A DNA stretch of 64,000 bases from Halomonas nitroreducens (lineage in GTDB: Bacteria; Pseudomonadota; Gammaproteobacteria; Pseudomonadales; Halomonadaceae). Both the position numbers and the translations under genes were made by a program. Where the stretch lies: assembly GCF_003966155.1 (NCBI RefSeq), contig NZ_RXNS01000013.1, positions 1-64,000 on the forward strand, given 5' to 3'. Below are positions 20,713-31,635 of this stretch, in pieces. Within the stretch, counting starts at the first letter, position 1. Every line of letters begins with the position of its first letter. The notes under the pieces were generated by a model. That model worked only from the letters and a program-made list of their open reading frames with translations, searched no databases and was not told the DNA's origin.

Positions 20713-21240
20713 TCAGTGGCCGCGTCGGGCTCGGCGACGTTCGCCGAACACCGACTCCCAGATCAGCCCGATGGCACCCAGAGTGATGCCGATGTCCGCC
20801 ACGTTGAAAGCCGGGTAGTACCAGCCGGCGACATGAAAGGACAGGAAGTCCACCACATAGCCGTGCACCAGCCGGTCGTAGAGGTTGCCCAGGGCGCCGC
20901 CGATGATCAGTGCCAGGGCGGCGCCGAGCAGTTTCTCGTCGGCCCTCAGGCGGCGCATCCACACCGTCAGCCCCACGCTGGCCCCCACCGCGATGGCGGC
21001 GAAGAGCCAGCGCTGCCAGCCGGGGTGGTCGGCCAGGAAGCTGAAGGCCGCGCCGGTGTTGTGCAGCAGGGTCAGGTTGAAGAAGGGCAGCACCACCACC
21101 GGCTGGGCATAGGCCAGCAGGCTCGAGGCCAGGGCCTTGGTGCCCAGGTCCAGGGCCACCACGGCCACGGCGAGCCACAGCCAGCGCAACGGCTTGTGCA
21201 TGGGCGCCGCCTTGGCGGCGCCCTTCGGGGTCTCCGGCAT
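20713..21240 (-). CDS. lspA: Lipoprotein signal peptidase (signal peptidase II)
   Basis: A 175-residue inner-membrane aspartyl protease that removes signal peptides from prolipoproteins. The two catalytic aspartates lie in GNLYDRLVHGYVVDF and FNVADIGITLG. Four transmembrane helices are evident (for example PLRWLWLAVAVVALDLGTKA). I prefer ATG 21240, with GAGGGG six bases upstream, over ATG 21258, which overlaps the ileS stop by 8 bp; the difference is six residues. The tail is basic (GERRRARRGH). Confidence 0.95.
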   Translation of the reverse strand: MPETPKGAAKAAPMHKPLRWLWLAVAVVALDLGTKALASSLLAYAQPVVVLPFFNLTLLHNTGAAFSFLADHPGWQRWLFAAIAVGASVGLTVWMRRLRADEKLLGAALALIIGGALGNLYDRLVHGYVVDFLSFHVAGWYYPAFNVADIGITLGAIGLIWESVFGERRRARRGH

Positions 21241-21250
21241 GCTGGTCCCC

Positions 21251-24085
21251 TCATGCATAGTGACGGGTCTCGCCGGGACCGTCCGGCAGGTTGCTCACGC
21301 AGCGGCCGCACAGGTCGTCATGCCCGGCATGGCGGCCCACATCCTCGCGGTGGTGCCAGCAGCGCTCGCACTTCGCGTGGGGGCTGGCCGCCACGGCGAC
21401 CCTCAGGCCCTCGAGTTCGGTGGCCTCGGCGCTACCGCCCTCGGCCAGCGGCGCCAGGTGGACCTCGCTGGTCAGCATCACGAAGCGCAGCTCGTCGCCG
21501 AGCTTGGCCAGCGTCGCCTGCAGCGGCTCGTCAACGTAGAGGGTGACCTCGGCGGCCAGACTGCCCTTGATGGTCTTGGCGTTGCGGGCCTCCTCCAGGC
21601 ACTTGTTGACGGCCTGCTTGACCTCCAGCACCTGCTCCCAGAACCCGCGGCCCAGGTCGGCATCCGCGGTCAGGGTACCGAGCCCCGTGTAGTACTCCTC
21701 GAGCAATACGCTGTCGCCGCGCTTGCCGGGGATGTGCTCGAAGATCTCCTCGGCGGTGAAGGACAGGATCGGCGCGACCCAGCGCACCAGCGCCTGGATG
21801 ACGTGGTAGAGGGCGGTCTGGGCGCTGCGCCGGGCCACGGAATCGGCCTGGGTGGTGTACTGGCGATCCTTGATGACGTCCAGGTAGAAGCCGCCCAGCT
21901 CCCGAGCACAGAAGCCGTGCACCTGCTGGTAGACGTCGAGGAAGCGGTACTCCGCATAGGCCGTCTCGATGCGCGCCTGCAGCTGGGCGGCCCGGTCGAC
22001 CACCCACTGGTCCAGGGCCAGCAGATCATCGAAGGCCAGGCCGTCGCGCTCGGGGTCGAAGCCGTTGAGGTTGGCCAGCAGGAAGCGCGAGGTATTGCGG
22101 ATTCGCCGGTAGACGTCGGCGGTGCGCTTGAGGATCTCGTCGGAGACCGCCATCTCGCCGCCGTAGTCGGTGGAGGCGACCCACAGGCGCAGGATGTCGG
22201 CACCGAGCTTGTCCATGACCTCCTGGGGCGCCACCACGTTGCCCATGGACTTGGACATCTTGCGGCCGTGGGCGTCCACGGTGAAGCCGTGGGTCAGCAG
22301 GCCGCGGTAAGGGGGATGGCCATCCATGGCGCTGCCGGTGAGCAGCGAGGAGTGGAACCAGCCGCGGTGCTGGTCCGAGCCTTCCAGGTAGAGGTCCGCC
22401 CGCGGGCCCTGCTCGTGGCCATGGGGGTGCGAGCCGCGCAGCACGTGGCGATGGGTGGTGCCGGAGTCGAACCAGACGTCCAGGGTATCGGTGACCTTGT
22501 CGTAGTCGGCGGCCTCCTCGCCCAGCAGCTCGGCGGGGTCGAGGCGGAACCAGGCGTCGATGCCCTCGCGCTCGACGCGCTGGGCGGCCTCCTCCATCAG
22601 CGCCACGGTGCGCGGGTGCAGCTCGCCGGTGGCCTTGTGCAGGAAGAAGGGGATCGGCACCCCCCAGTTGCGCTGGCGGGAGATGCACCAGTCGGGGCGG
22701 TTGGCGATCATCGCATGCAGGCGCGCCTTGCCCCAGGCCGGGGTGAAGGTGGTGGCCTCGATGCCCGCCAGCGCCTTGTCGCGCAGGGTCCGACCGTCAT
22801 TGCCGGCCAGATCCATGCCCACGAACCACTGGGCGGTGGCGCGGTAGATCACCGGGGTCTTGTGGCGCCAGCAGTGCATGTAGCTGTGGGTGATGGTCTT
22901 GTGGGCCATCAGCGCGCCCACCTCGTCGAGCTTGGCGACGATCTGCAGGTTGGCCTTCCAGATCATCTGACCGCCGAAGAACGGCAGGTCGTCCACATAG
23001 ACGCCGTTGCCCTGCACCGGGCTCTCGATCTCGCTGAACGCCATGCCGTGGGCGCGGCAGGTCACGAAGTCGTCCACGCCGTAGGCCGGCGCCGAGTGGA
23101 CGATGCCGGTGCTGCCGACCTCGGATTCCACGTAGTCGGCGAGATACACCGGCGAGCGGCGCTCGTAGAAGGGATGCGCGAACTCGATGCCGTCCAGGCG
23201 CTCCCCGGTGGCGGTGGCGATGATCTCGCCCTCGAGCCCGAAGCGCGAAAGGCATGACTCAACCAGCTCCTCGGCGAGCAGCAGCAGGCGCTCCCCGGCG
23301 TCCACCAGGGCATAGGTGAACTCCGGATGCACGTTGAGCGCCTGGTTGGCCGGAATGGTCCAGGGGGTGGTGGTCCAGATCACCACGGCGGCGGGCTTGG
23401 CCAGCGCCTCGAGGCCGAAGGCGGCAGCCAGCCGGTCATCTTCCGCGCAAGGGAAGGCCACGTCGATGGCATCCGACTGCTTGTCGGCGTACTCCACCTC
23501 GGCCTCGGCCAGGGCCGAGCCGCAGTCGAAGCACCAGTTCACCGGCTTGAGTCCCTTGAACACGTAGCCGCCCTCGACCATCTCGGCCAGGGCGCGGATC
23601 TCGCCGGCCTCGTTGGCATAGTCCATGGAGCGGTAGGGGTTGTCCCAGTCGCCGATCACGCCCAGGCGCACGAAGTCGGACAGCTGCCCCTGGATCTGCT
23701 CGGCGGCGTACTCGCGACACAGTTCGCGAGCCCTGGCCGGCTCCAGGTGCTTGCCGTGGGTGGTCTCCACCTTGTGCTCGATGGGCAGGCCGTGGCAGTC
23801 CCAGCCCGGCACATAGGGCGCGTCGAAGCCCGCCAGATTCTTCGACTTGACGATGATGTCCTTGAGGATCTTGTTGACGGCGTGACCGATGTGAATGCTG
23901 CCGTTGGCGTAGGGAGGGCCATCGTGGAGCACGAACAGCTCGCGGCCGCGACGCGCCTCGCGCAGGCGGTGGTAGAGGTCCATCTCCTGCCACTGCGCCA
24001 CCCGGGCGGGCTCGCGCTTGGGCAGCATGCCGCGCATCGGGAACTCGGTTTCTGGCAGATTCAGAGTGTGCTTGTAGTCGCTCAT
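21251..24085 (-). CDS. ileS: Isoleucyl-tRNA synthetase
   Basis: A 944-residue class Ia synthetase charging tRNA-Ile. The HIGH signature is at about residues 58-68 ([12 protein letters not shown]) and the KMSKS loop at about 609-613 ([10 protein letters not shown]). A CP1 editing domain lies between them. The C-terminal zinc site is [20 protein letters not shown] followed by CGRC. Length and the C-terminal zinc finger place it in the bacterial, mupirocin-sensitive type. It lies between ribF (10 bp upstream) and lspA, the standard operon. Confidence 0.98.
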   Translation of the reverse strand: MSDYKHTLNLPETEFPMRGMLPKREPARVAQWQEMDLYHRLREARRGRELFVLHDGPPYANGSIHIGHAVNKILKDIIVKSKNLAGFDAPYVPGWDCHGLPIEHKVETTHGKHLEPARARELCREYAAEQIQGQLSDFVRLGVIGDWDNPYRSMDYANEAGEIRALAEMVEGGYVFKGLKPVNWCFDCGSALAEAEVEYADKQSDAIDVAFPCAEDDRLAAAFGLEALAKPAAVVIWTTTPWTIPANQALNVHPEFTYALVDAGERLLLLAEELVESCLSRFGLEGEIIATATGERLDGIEFAHPFYERRSPVYLADYVESEVGSTGIVHSAPAYGVDDFVTCRAHGMAFSEIESPVQGNGVYVDDLPFFGGQMIWKANLQIVAKLDEVGALMAHKTITHSYMHCWRHKTPVIYRATAQWFVGMDLAGNDGRTLRDKALAGIEATTFTPAWGKARLHAMIANRPDWCISRQRNWGVPIPFFLHKATGELHPRTVALMEEAAQRVEREGIDAWFRLDPAELLGEEAADYDKVTDTLDVWFDSGTTHRHVLRGSHPHGHEQGPRADLYLEGSDQHRGWFHSSLLTGSAMDGHPPYRGLLTHGFTVDAHGRKMSKSMGNVVAPQEVMDKLGADILRLWVASTDYGGEMAVSDEILKRTADVYRRIRNTSRFLLANLNGFDPERDGLAFDDLLALDQWVVDRAAQLQARIETAYAEYRFLDVYQQVHGFCARELGGFYLDVIKDRQYTTQADSVARRSAQTALYHVIQALVRWVAPILSFTAEEIFEHIPGKRGDSVLLEEYYTGLGTLTADADLGRGFWEQVLEVKQAVNKCLEEARNAKTIKGSLAAEVTLYVDEPLQATLAKLGDELRFVMLTSEVHLAPLAEGGSAEATELEGLRVAVAASPHAKCERCWHHREDVGRHAGHDDLCGRCVSNLPDGPGETRHYA

Positions 24086-24095
24086 ATCCTGGGGG

Positions 24096-25121
24096 TCAGC
24101 CGTCGTCGTGGTCGGCGGGAAACCCCGCCGAGGAATCGGAAGTCACGGCCTCGCGCGCCAGCGGCGCCGATGCCAGAGGAAGGGGGTCGCCGGCGGTGTC
24201 GGCGAAGAAGCGCCGGGCACGCGCCTGGTCGGTGCGGATCTGCGCCTTCAGCTCGTCGAGGCTCTCGAACTTCACCTCGCCGCGAAGCTTGGCGCAGGGC
24301 AGCACCGAGAGGCGCTGGCCGTAGAGGTCGCCATCGAAGTCGAACAGGTGGACCTCGAGTACCGGCCGATGGCTGCCGACCGTGGGCCGCCAGCCGATGT
24401 TGGCCACGCCCTCGGCATGGTGCCCGTCGGGCAGCTCGGCGGTCACCGCGTAGACGCCCTGCAGGGCCAGCGAGCGGATGGGCTGGGGCAGGTTGGCGGT
24501 AGGCACGCCGATGGTGCGGCCGAGCTGGCGGTCGCGCACCACCCGCCCCCCGAGGCGGTAGGGGCGTCCCAGCATGCGCGCGGCCTGGGCGAAGTTGCCG
24601 CTGGCCAGCAGGGTGCGCACCCGGGAACTGGAAACCCGCTCGTCATCCAGCAGGAAGGTCCGGGTGTGCTCGACCCCGAAGCCCTGCTCGGCGCCCACCG
24701 CCTCCAGCAGCGGGAAGTCGCCGCGGCGATCGCAGCCGAAGCGGAAGTCGTCGCCCACCACCAGGTGGCGCACGCCGAGCCCGCGGACCAGCACCAGGTC
24801 GATGAACTCCCGCGCGGTGAGGCCGCGCAGGGCGTCGTTGAACGGCAGGCAGAGCACCCGGTCGGCGCCGAGCTCGGCCAGCAGCTCGACCTTGTCGCGC
24901 AGCCGGGTCAGCCGCGGGGGAGCCTGGTCGCCGGCAAAGAACTCGCGGGGCTGGGGCTCGAAGACTACCACGGTAACCGGCAGCGACAGCCTGCGGGCGC
25001 GCTCGCGCAGCTGATCGAGGATCGCCTGGTGGCCGCGATGGACGCCATCGAAGTTGCCGATGGTCGCCACGCAGCCACGATGCTCGTCGCGCAGGTTGTG
25101 CAGTCCTCGAATCACTTGCAT
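24096..25121 (-). CDS. ribF: Bifunctional riboflavin kinase / FAD synthetase
   Basis: A 341-residue enzyme that phosphorylates riboflavin to FMN and adenylates FMN to FAD. The N-terminal nucleotidyltransferase domain contains [15 protein letters not shown] and the later [14 protein letters not shown]. The C-terminal flavokinase domain contains [12 protein letters not shown] and the [16 protein letters not shown] segment. I start at ATG 25121 ([16 protein letters not shown]), the family start; the open frame extends 66 codons upstream without similarity. No clear ribosome-binding site is seen. Confidence 0.95.
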   Translation of the reverse strand: MQVIRGLHNLRDEHRGCVATIGNFDGVHRGHQAILDQLRERARRLSLPVTVVVFEPQPREFFAGDQAPPRLTRLRDKVELLAELGADRVLCLPFNDALRGLTAREFIDLVLVRGLGVRHLVVGDDFRFGCDRRGDFPLLEAVGAEQGFGVEHTRTFLLDDERVSSSRVRTLLASGNFAQAARMLGRPYRLGGRVVRDRQLGRTIGVPTANLPQPIRSLALQGVYAVTAELPDGHHAEGVANIGWRPTVGSHRPVLEVHLFDFDGDLYGQRLSVLPCAKLRGEVKFESLDELKAQIRTDQARARRFFADTAGDPLPLASAPLAREAVTSDSSAGFPADHDDG

Positions 25122-25212
25122 GGGCGTCATCGCGAGTGGGTAAAGGGATCGATTATAACGGACCGGCGGCCCCTTGACAGCCGACGCGCCTTGGTCATCG
25201 GCATGCATCTGC

Positions 25213-26307
25213 CTACGGTGTCTGCGGAAAGCCCCGGGAGTCGAAGCGGATCCCGACGAATCCGAAGCCATACGGGCCAAGTGCCTCGCGCTCCAGCCGC
25301 CAGCTGTTGTCGCGACCAAAGCGCACGGCCTGCATCATAGTGTCCAGGTCGAGCCGCCAGACGCCCTTCTCCTGAACCAGGAAGTAAGGCGGGCACTGGC
25401 GCTCGGCCAGGGGCGCCAGCAGCACGGCACGTCGCTTCCCGACATCGGTCAGCTCACGCGCCACGGGACAGTCGGCCAGGCTGCGCGCCATCGTGTCCAT
25501 CTGCGCCGGGGTCATCACCCAGTCCACCAGCATCTTGCGGGTGGCGAGGCTGTAGATCACGAGTTCGGGGTTGTCGTTGCGCTCCGCCATGGCGCGCCGA
25601 TAGGCCGCCAGCACGTCACGAGGTGAGCCTCCCTCGGCGAACGTCACCTGGGCCTCGCGGGGCATCGCTCGCCCCTCGCCGAGACGCGCCGGCAGACGCG
25701 CCCCGGCACCGCCACTGCCGGCGATGGCCGGCACCAGATCGCCCTCGACCCGCTGGGCCTGGGCCACGATCAGCTCGGTGCTGGCCAGGATACCATCGGC
25801 GACCCGCCCTACGGTGAAGAACTCGGTCATCTGGCGCGCCTCCAGGTAGGCGACGAAGGCATCGACGAACTGCCCCTCCAGGCCATATCCCACCTCCAGG
25901 CGCACCTGGTCGGCCGACACGTCCAGCGCCAGCAGCAGCCCCCGGCCTTGGTCACCTCCGACGCCATGACGACGCACATAGTCGACAGCAAAGCGATCGA
26001 GATCGCCCAGCTCGCGGTCGATCACCACTCGATAGTCGATATCGTGGTCGGCCGCCAGGAAGGCGTGATATTCCGCCAGGCGTTGGCGTTCCGCTTCGTC
26101 AAGCAGGTCGATCCTGTCTTCCACTCGCGCAAGGCTATCTGCTGTCCGCTCAGGCCCACCTGCCCACCAGAGACCGCCCACCACCAGCACACCGGCCAGC
26201 ACCGCCAGCCATCCGGGCAGGCGTAGCCCCGACCGGGCCAGCCGCCAGCTCAGCAGCAGAAGGCCAAGTCCGACCAGCAGGCCATTCGCCCCGGGAAGGT
26301 CAATCAT
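25213..26307 (-). CDS. TPM-domain (YgcG/Psb32-type) membrane protein
   Basis: A 364-residue protein. Two hydrophobic segments at the N-terminus (LLVGLGLLLLSWRLA and WLAVLAGVLVVGGLWWAG) precede a region resembling the TPM domain (ERQRLAEYHAFLAADHDIDY ... GRGLLLALDVSADQVRLEVG, then VDAFVAYLEARQ). The C-terminal 140 residues are unassigned. Start ATG 26307 lies 13 bp after the LemA-family gene, a pairing seen in many bacteria. Its function in the cell is unknown; a role in membrane-protein quality control is only guessed for such pairs. The two genes interrupt the usual murJ-ribF adjacency. Confidence 0.65.
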   Translation of the reverse strand: MIDLPGANGLLVGLGLLLLSWRLARSGLRLPGWLAVLAGVLVVGGLWWAGGPERTADSLARVEDRIDLLDEAERQRLAEYHAFLAADHDIDYRVVIDRELGDLDRFAVDYVRRHGVGGDQGRGLLLALDVSADQVRLEVGYGLEGQFVDAFVAYLEARQMTEFFTVGRVADGILASTELIVAQAQRVEGDLVPAIAGSGGAGARLPARLGEGRAMPREAQVTFAEGGSPRDVLAAYRRAMAERNDNPELVIYSLATRKMLVDWVMTPAQMDTMARSLADCPVARELTDVGKRRAVLLAPLAERQCPPYFLVQEKGVWRLDLDTMMQAVRFGRDNSWRLEREALGPYGFGFVGIRFDSRGFPQTP

Positions 26308-26320
26308 GCGTCGCCCCCGC

Positions 26321-26938
26321 CTATTCAAACGCCACGGGGACCGGCTCCTCCGCCCCTGGCCGCGCCTCGAAGTAGTCACGGGGGGCCAGCCCCAGCGAGC
26401 CCGCCACCCAGCGCCCGATGAAGCCGCGCAGGGCGCCGTTGTAGTCGCGCACCGCCGCGTTGTAACGCAGGCGAGCCACATTGATGCGGTTCTCGCTCCC
26501 TTCCAGTTGGGCCTGCAGACGCAGGAATTGATCACCGCTGCGCAGCGCGGGATGCTCGCCGGCCTGGCGCATCAGGCGTGCCAGCTCCCGGGAGAGAGCC
26601 GCTTCCAGTCCGGCAAACCGCGCAGGGTCCCCACCGCCCCGGGCGGTCACCAGGGCGTCGCTCAGGGCGTCGGCGCGCTCGCGAACCAGCCGCACCAGCG
26701 TCTCGCTCTCGTAGGTCATGTGCTGCTGGACACTGCGCACCAGGTTCGGCACCAGATCGGCCCGGCGCTGCAGGGTGCTCTCGACGTCCGCCCAGGCCGC
26801 CGCCACACGCTCCTCGCTGTCCACCAGGCGGTTATGGGTCAGCCAGGGAATGGTGATCAGCACCGCCCCCAACAGCACGATGACCAGCAGGCGGACGGTG
26901 CCACCATCGATACGACGACTGCCCTGCGATTCGTCCAT
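26321..26938 (-). CDS. lemA: LemA family protein
   Basis: A 205-residue protein with one N-terminal transmembrane helix (LLVIVLLGAVLITIPWL) and a helical LemA domain. The conserved segment is AAAWADVESTLQRRADLVPN followed by LVRSVQQH, and later NVARLRYNAAVRDYN. The cytoplasmic tail is very short, which is the LemA topology. Function is not established for the family. A GGAGGG ribosome-binding site precedes the ATG. It forms a pair with the TPM-domain gene downstream. Confidence 0.85.
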   Translation of the reverse strand: MDESQGSRRIDGGTVRLLVIVLLGAVLITIPWLTHNRLVDSEERVAAAWADVESTLQRRADLVPNLVRSVQQHMTYESETLVRLVRERADALSDALVTARGGGDPARFAGLEAALSRELARLMRQAGEHPALRSGDQFLRLQAQLEGSENRINVARLRYNAAVRDYNGALRGFIGRWVAGSLGLAPRDYFEARPGAEEPVPVAFE

Positions 26939-27010
26939 GCCGCGCCCTCCGATGTCATTACCTCAGCCAGCATAGACACTCCTGGCAGGCCTGAAAGGCG
27001 AAGGAAGCGG

Positions 27011-28627
27011 CTAGCCTTGCATCCGGAAATGGCGCAGCCGGACGCCGAAGGCGGCCAGCCAGGCGAAGTAGACCAGCGCGCCGGCCGCCACCAGCAGCGC
27101 CAGCCAACCGACCCGCTCCCACAGCGCCCAGCCAAGCCAGGCCTGCCAGTCGGGTGATAGCCAGCCCAGCCCCAGCCCCATCACCGCGCAGCCACCAACG
27201 AGCTGCACCGCATAGCGCCGCCAGCCGGGCTGAAACACCAGCACACCCTGCTTGTGCAGCAGGTAGCCCAGCAGGCCGGCATTGAGAAAGGCCGAGAGCG
27301 CAGTGGCCAGCGCCAGGCCGGCATGGGCCAGCGGCCAGATCAGGATCAGATTGAAGACCATGTTGGCGACCATGGCGATGATGCCGACCTTCACCGGCGT
27401 CTTGGTGTCCTGACGGGCGAAGAATCCCGGGGCCAGCACCTTGATCAGCATGAAGGCCACCAGCCCCACCGCATAGGCGCGCAGGCTCATCGCCGCCATG
27501 GCGATGTCATGGTCGGTCATGGCGCCGTAATGGAACAGGGTGATCAGCAGCGGCTCGGCCAGCACCACCAGCGCCAGGGCCGCCGGCAGGCCCAGCAGCA
27601 GCACCGCGCGCAGCGCCCAGTCCAGCATGGCGGCGAAGTGCTCACCGGACTGCTCGGCGTGGCGCTTGGACAGCGCGGGCAGGATCACCGTGCCGATGGC
27701 GATGCCGAACACCCCCAGGGGCAACTCCACCAGGCGGTCCGAGTAGTACAGCCAGGACACGCTGCCCGCCGCCAGCAGCGAGGCCAGCACGGTATCCAGC
27801 AGCAGGTTGATCTGGGACACCGAGACCCCGAACAGGGCCGGCGCCATCAGGCGCAGGATTTGCCGCACCCCTTCGTGGGCGAAGTGCGGCCAGGGACGCG
27901 GCAGCAGTCCCAGCCGGGCCAGGAACGGCACCTGGAAGAGCAGCTGGGCCGCGCCGGCAATCAGCACGCCCCAGGCCAGCCCCAGGGCCGGCTCGCTCAT
28001 CAGCGGCGTCAGCGCCAGCGCCGCCCCGATCAGCGACAGGTTGAGCAGCACCGGGGTAAAGGCCGGCACCGCGAAGCGGTTCCAGGTGTTGAGCACGCTG
28101 CCGGCGAAGGCGGTCATCGAGATCAGCAGCAGGTAGGGGAAGGTCAGGCGCAGCATGTCGGCGGTGAGCGCCAGCTTCTCGGGGTCGCGCCCGAAGCCCG
28201 GCGCGAAGGCCCACACCAGCCAGGGCGCCGCCAGCATGGCCAGTGCCGTGATCAGCAGCAGTACGCCGGCGAGGCTGCCGGCCACGGCATCGAGCAGCTC
28301 GCGCACCTCCTCCCGGGTACGCCGGGTGGCATACTCCGAAAGTACCGGCACGAAGGCCTGGTTGAAGGCGCCTTCGGCGAACAGCCGGCGCAGGAAGTTG
28401 GGCACCTTGAAGGCGACGAAGAAGGCATCCGCGCCCTGGCCGGCCCCGAACAGGGCGGCGATCACCACGTCCCGGGCCAGGCCCATCACCCGGGAGAGCA
28501 TGGTCATGGCACTGACGATCATTCCCGAGCGCATCAGCCCGCCGCCCCGGGGGGCGACGGTGCGGGGCGACGCATCGGACGGCGTCGGGTCGCTGTCGGA
28601 GGCTTGCTGAGGGTTGGGATCGGTCAC
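27011..28627 (-). CDS. murJ: Lipid II flippase MurJ
   Basis: A 538-residue MOP-superfamily transporter of about 14 helices that flips lipid II across the inner membrane for peptidoglycan synthesis. The family start motif LMRSGMIVSAMTMLSRVMGL and the substrate-site arginine region (GLARDVVIAALFGAG) are visible. I set the start at GTG 28627 with an AAGGAAGAG ribosome-binding site; the longer open frame would run through the rpsT terminator. The N-terminus then carries about 30 extra hydrophilic residues before the usual start. Confidence 0.93.
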   Translation of the reverse strand: MTDPNPQQASDSDPTPSDASPRTVAPRGGGLMRSGMIVSAMTMLSRVMGLARDVVIAALFGAGQGADAFFVAFKVPNFLRRLFAEGAFNQAFVPVLSEYATRRTREEVRELLDAVAGSLAGVLLLITALAMLAAPWLVWAFAPGFGRDPEKLALTADMLRLTFPYLLLISMTAFAGSVLNTWNRFAVPAFTPVLLNLSLIGAALALTPLMSEPALGLAWGVLIAGAAQLLFQVPFLARLGLLPRPWPHFAHEGVRQILRLMAPALFGVSVSQINLLLDTVLASLLAAGSVSWLYYSDRLVELPLGVFGIAIGTVILPALSKRHAEQSGEHFAAMLDWALRAVLLLGLPAALALVVLAEPLLITLFHYGAMTDHDIAMAAMSLRAYAVGLVAFMLIKVLAPGFFARQDTKTPVKVGIIAMVANMVFNLILIWPLAHAGLALATALSAFLNAGLLGYLLHKQGVLVFQPGWRRYAVQLVGGCAVMGLGLGWLSPDWQAWLGWALWERVGWLALLVAAGALVYFAWLAAFGVRLRHFRMQG

Positions 28628-28666
28628 CGCGCTCTTCCTTGCCACCTGTGGGGATATCATCGGGCA

Positions 28667-28693
28667 CAAAAAAACCGGCCGCAGCCGGTTTTT
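28667..28693 (-). terminator. Rho-independent terminator of rpsT
   Basis: The stem AAAACCGGC / GCCGGTTTT with a 4-nt loop is followed on the minus strand by a T run. It lies 52 bp past the rpsT stop and before murJ. Confidence 0.85.
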
Positions 28694-28744
28694 CGATGGC
28701 ATGCCCGCATCAGGCACGGGCATCCATTAAGGCGTCCGGCGCGC

Positions 28745-29011
28745 TTACGCTGCCAGGGCCTTGATGCGCTTGTTCAGGCGGCTCTTCAGGCGGGCGGCCT
28801 TCTTCTTGGACAGCACGTCCTTGTCGGCGATGCGGTCGATGACCGGCTGCGCCGCCTTGAAGGCGTCCATGGCCTGGGCGTGGTCACCGCCATTGATGGC
28901 TTTGATGACGCGCTTGATGTAGGTGCGGACCATGCTGCGCTGGCTCGCCTTCAGGACACGACGGCCTTCTGCCTGACGGGCGCGCTTGCGGGCTTGCTTG
29001 CTGTTAGCCAC
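28745..29011 (-). CDS. rpsT: 30S ribosomal protein S20
   Basis: An 88-residue, highly basic protein (MANSKQARKRARQAEGRRV) with the S20 helical-bundle sequence ending KSRLNKRIKALAA. It binds 16S rRNA early in 30S assembly. It is monocistronic with its own terminator. An AAGGAGA ribosome-binding site precedes the ATG. In E. coli S20 represses its own translation. Confidence 0.98.
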   Translation of the reverse strand: MANSKQARKRARQAEGRRVLKASQRSMVRTYIKRVIKAINGGDHAQAMDAFKAAQPVIDRIADKDVLSKKKAARLKSRLNKRIKALAA

Positions 29012-29233
29012 TGACTGTCTCCTTGGAGAAAGTTGTCACCGCCGACTCGGGCGGTTTTTGATAACGGTTTGATCCAACAGGGAAATCGAGAAATCCCCGT
29101 TGGCTTGGCCATCCGGCCGACTGCGGCTCGGGGACGCAGTCGCTACGGGCCGTGTCTGAGAGGATGGCGTATCCTATCACGCGCCCCGGCGGCTTGCCAG
29201 CCTTGCCACGGCCGAGGCCGCGTCATGACTGGC
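29012..29233 (-). promoter_or_regulatory. rpsT upstream region with leader hairpin
   Basis: No gene is seen in these 222 bp. A stem ACCGCC / GGCGGT (29038-29055) followed on the plus strand by TTTTT sits about 27 bp before the rpsT start. On the minus strand it is a leader hairpin; on the plus strand it would end antisense transcription. A TAGGAT -10-like hexamer (29175-29170) with a weak -35 (TGGCAA) 17 bp upstream could be the rpsT promoter. Confidence 0.35.
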
Positions 29234-30370
29234 CTAGAGCACCACCAGGTTGTCGCGATGGATCAGCTCCGGGGCCTCCATGTAGCCGAGGATGGCCTCA
29301 ATGCGGTGGCTGGGCTGGCCCAGCAGGCGCTGTGCCTCGTCGGCGCCGTAGTTGACCAGCCCCTTGGCCACCCGCTGCCCGGCCTCGTCGACGCAGAGCA
29401 CCATATCACCGCGAACGAAGTCGCCGGACAGCGCCTTGACCCCCACCGGCAGCAGGCTCGAGCCGCTGCCGCGCAGCACCTTCACCGCCCCGGCATCCAG
29501 GGTCAGGCTGCCGCGCACCTGGAGCTGGCCCGCCAGCCAGCGCTTGCGCGCCGCCATCGGGGCTTGCTCGGGGGTCAGCAGGGTGCCCAGCCGCTCGCCG
29601 TCGGCCAGCCGCTGCAGCACGGCCGACTGGCGGCCACTGGCGATGACGGTGACCGCACCGGAGCGGGCCGCCAGCCGGGCCGCCCGCACCTTGGTCGCCA
29701 TGCCGCCTCGCCCCAGCGACCCGCCGCCGCCGGCCACCGCCGCCAGCCGGGCGTCGTCGGCGCGTCCCTCGGCGATCAGTTGGGCATGAGGGTCGTGGCG
29801 CGGGTCGGCATCGAAGAGCCCTTCCTGGTCGGTGAGGATGACCAGGGCGTCAGCCTCCAGCAGGTTGGCCACCAGGGCGCCGAGGGTGTCGTTGTCGCCG
29901 AAGCGGATCTCATCGGTGACCACGGTGTCATTCTCGTTGACCACCGGCACCACCCGCATGTCGACCAGGGTACGCAGCGCCGAGCGGGCATTGAGGTAGC
30001 GCTTGCGGTTCGAGAGGTCGTCATGGGTCAGCAGGACCTGGGCGGTAATCAGGCCGTGGCGGGCGAAATGCCCCTCGTAGCACTCGGTGAGGCCGTTCTG
30101 GCCCACCGCGGCGGCGGCCTGCAGGGCATGCACCGCCGAGGGGCGCACTTGCCAGCCGAGCCGCACCATGCCCGCGGCCACGGCCCCGGACGACACCAGC
30201 ACCACCTCCACGCCGCGCCGGTGCAGCTCGGCGATCTGGTCGACCCAGCCGCCAATCGCGGCCTCGTCGAGGCCGCGGCCATCGTTGGTCAGCAAGGCAC
30301 TGCCGATCTTCACCACCACCCGCCGCATGGCCTTGAGGGCCTCGCGGCCGGGCACCTGCTCGTTGCTCAC
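29234..30370 (-). CDS. proB: Glutamate 5-kinase
   Basis: A 378-residue enzyme that phosphorylates L-glutamate, the first and feedback-controlled step of proline synthesis. The amino-acid kinase domain (about 1-260) contains [21 protein letters not shown] and [12 protein letters not shown]. The C-terminal PUA domain (about 280-370) is present. The start is GTG 30370 with an AAGGA ribosome-binding site. It follows obgE, the conserved arrangement in pseudomonads. Confidence 0.96.
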   Translation of the reverse strand: MSNEQVPGREALKAMRRVVVKIGSALLTNDGRGLDEAAIGGWVDQIAELHRRGVEVVLVSSGAVAAGMVRLGWQVRPSAVHALQAAAAVGQNGLTECYEGHFARHGLITAQVLLTHDDLSNRKRYLNARSALRTLVDMRVVPVVNENDTVVTDEIRFGDNDTLGALVANLLEADALVILTDQEGLFDADPRHDPHAQLIAEGRADDARLAAVAGGGGSLGRGGMATKVRAARLAARSGAVTVIASGRQSAVLQRLADGERLGTLLTPEQAPMAARKRWLAGQLQVRGSLTLDAGAVKVLRGSGSSLLPVGVKALSGDFVRGDMVLCVDEAGQRVAKGLVNYGADEAQRLLGQPSHRIEAILGYMEAPELIHRDNLVVL

Positions 30371-30415
30371 TATCCTTCCCTCGACTCGACCGTGGCTACC
30401 GCTTCCCTTTGGCCC

Positions 30416-31603
30416 TCAAGGGGCGTATTCGACCTCGACATCATAATCATCGTCGTCGAAGTCGTCGTCATCCTCGTCGTCACGCTTGCGCTTGCGACCC
30501 AGGCGGGCCTCGGTGCGCGCAACGGCCTCGTCCTCCATGCGACGGCGCATCTCGCGCTCGCGCTCGGCGGCCTCCTCGTCCTCGTTCTCCAGCTGGCGCT
30601 GCTCGGTCAGCCAGCGATAGGCCGCCTGCACCAGGGCCTCGGTGCCCTCGCCACTGATCGCCGAGACACGAAACACCGGGCCTTCCCAGCCCAGGCGCCG
30701 CACGATCTCGTCGGCCACCGCCTCGCGCTCCTCCGCCGGCAGCAGGTCGAGCTTGTTGAGCACCAGCCAGCGCGGGCGCTCGGCCAGCGTCGGCGAGAAC
30801 TGTCCCAGCTCGTGGACGATGGCCTCGACGGCCGCCACCGGGTCGGACTCGTCGAAGGGCGCCACGTCGACGACGTGGAACAGCAGCCGGGTGCGGGTCA
30901 GGTGCTTGAGGAAGCGTAGCCCCAGGCCCGCACCGTCGGAGGCCCCCTCGATCAGCCCGGGGATGTCGGCCATCACGAAGTGCTCGTGCTGGCCGAGCTT
31001 CACCACGCCGAGGTTGGGCACCAGGGTGGTGAAGGGGTAGTTGGCCACCTTGGGCTTGGCCGCCGAGACCGAGCGGATCAACGTCGACTTGCCGGCGTTG
31101 GGCAGGCCCAGCAGGCCGACGTCGGCCATCACCTTCATCTCGAAGCGCAGGTTGCGCCGCTCGCCCTCGGTGCCCGGCGTGGTGCGGCGCGGCGCCCGGT
31201 TGGTGGAGGACTTGAAGTGGATGTTGCCAAGCCCCCGGCGGCCGCCCTGGGCCACCAGCACGACCTGGCCGATCTCGGTGACGTCGGCGATCACCTCGAG
31301 GGTGTCCTCGTCGATCACCGTGGTGCCGACGGGCACCTTGACATGCAGGTCATCGCCGGCTCGCCCGCTCATCTGCCGGCCCTGGCCGGGCTGGCCGTTC
31401 TGCGCCTTGTAGAAGCGCTGGTACTTGAAGTCGATGAGGGTGTTGAGGGCATCGTCACCGATCAGGTAGACGCTGCCGCCATGGCCGCCATCCCCACCGT
31501 CGGGGCCACCCTTGGGCACGTACTTCTCGCGGCGGAAGCTCAGGCAGCCGTTGCCGCCCTTGCCGGCTTCCACGATGATCGAGGCTTCGTCGACGAACTG
31601 CAT
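30416..31603 (-). CDS. obgE: Obg/CgtA GTPase
   Basis: A 395-residue essential GTPase in 50S ribosome maturation and stress response. The N-terminal glycine-rich Obg fold (about 1-158; [20 protein letters not shown]) precedes the G domain with G1 [10 protein letters not shown]3 DIPGLIEGA and G4 NKLDLL. The C-terminal tail is very acidic ([18 protein letters not shown]), as in many gammaproteobacterial Obg proteins. The AGGAGAG ribosome-binding site supports the start. It is preceded by rpmA with a terminator-like palindrome in between. Confidence 0.97.
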   Translation of the reverse strand: MQFVDEASIIVEAGKGGNGCLSFRREKYVPKGGPDGGDGGHGGSVYLIGDDALNTLIDFKYQRFYKAQNGQPGQGRQMSGRAGDDLHVKVPVGTTVIDEDTLEVIADVTEIGQVVLVAQGGRRGLGNIHFKSSTNRAPRRTTPGTEGERRNLRFEMKVMADVGLLGLPNAGKSTLIRSVSAAKPKVANYPFTTLVPNLGVVKLGQHEHFVMADIPGLIEGASDGAGLGLRFLKHLTRTRLLFHVVDVAPFDESDPVAAVEAIVHELGQFSPTLAERPRWLVLNKLDLLPAEEREAVADEIVRRLGWEGPVFRVSAISGEGTEALVQAAYRWLTEQRQLENEDEEAAEREREMRRRMEDEAVARTEARLGRKRKRDDEDDDDFDDDDYDVEVEYAP

Positions 31604-31635
31604 CTGTCACTCTCCTGGCGGTGCATGCCGCCATG

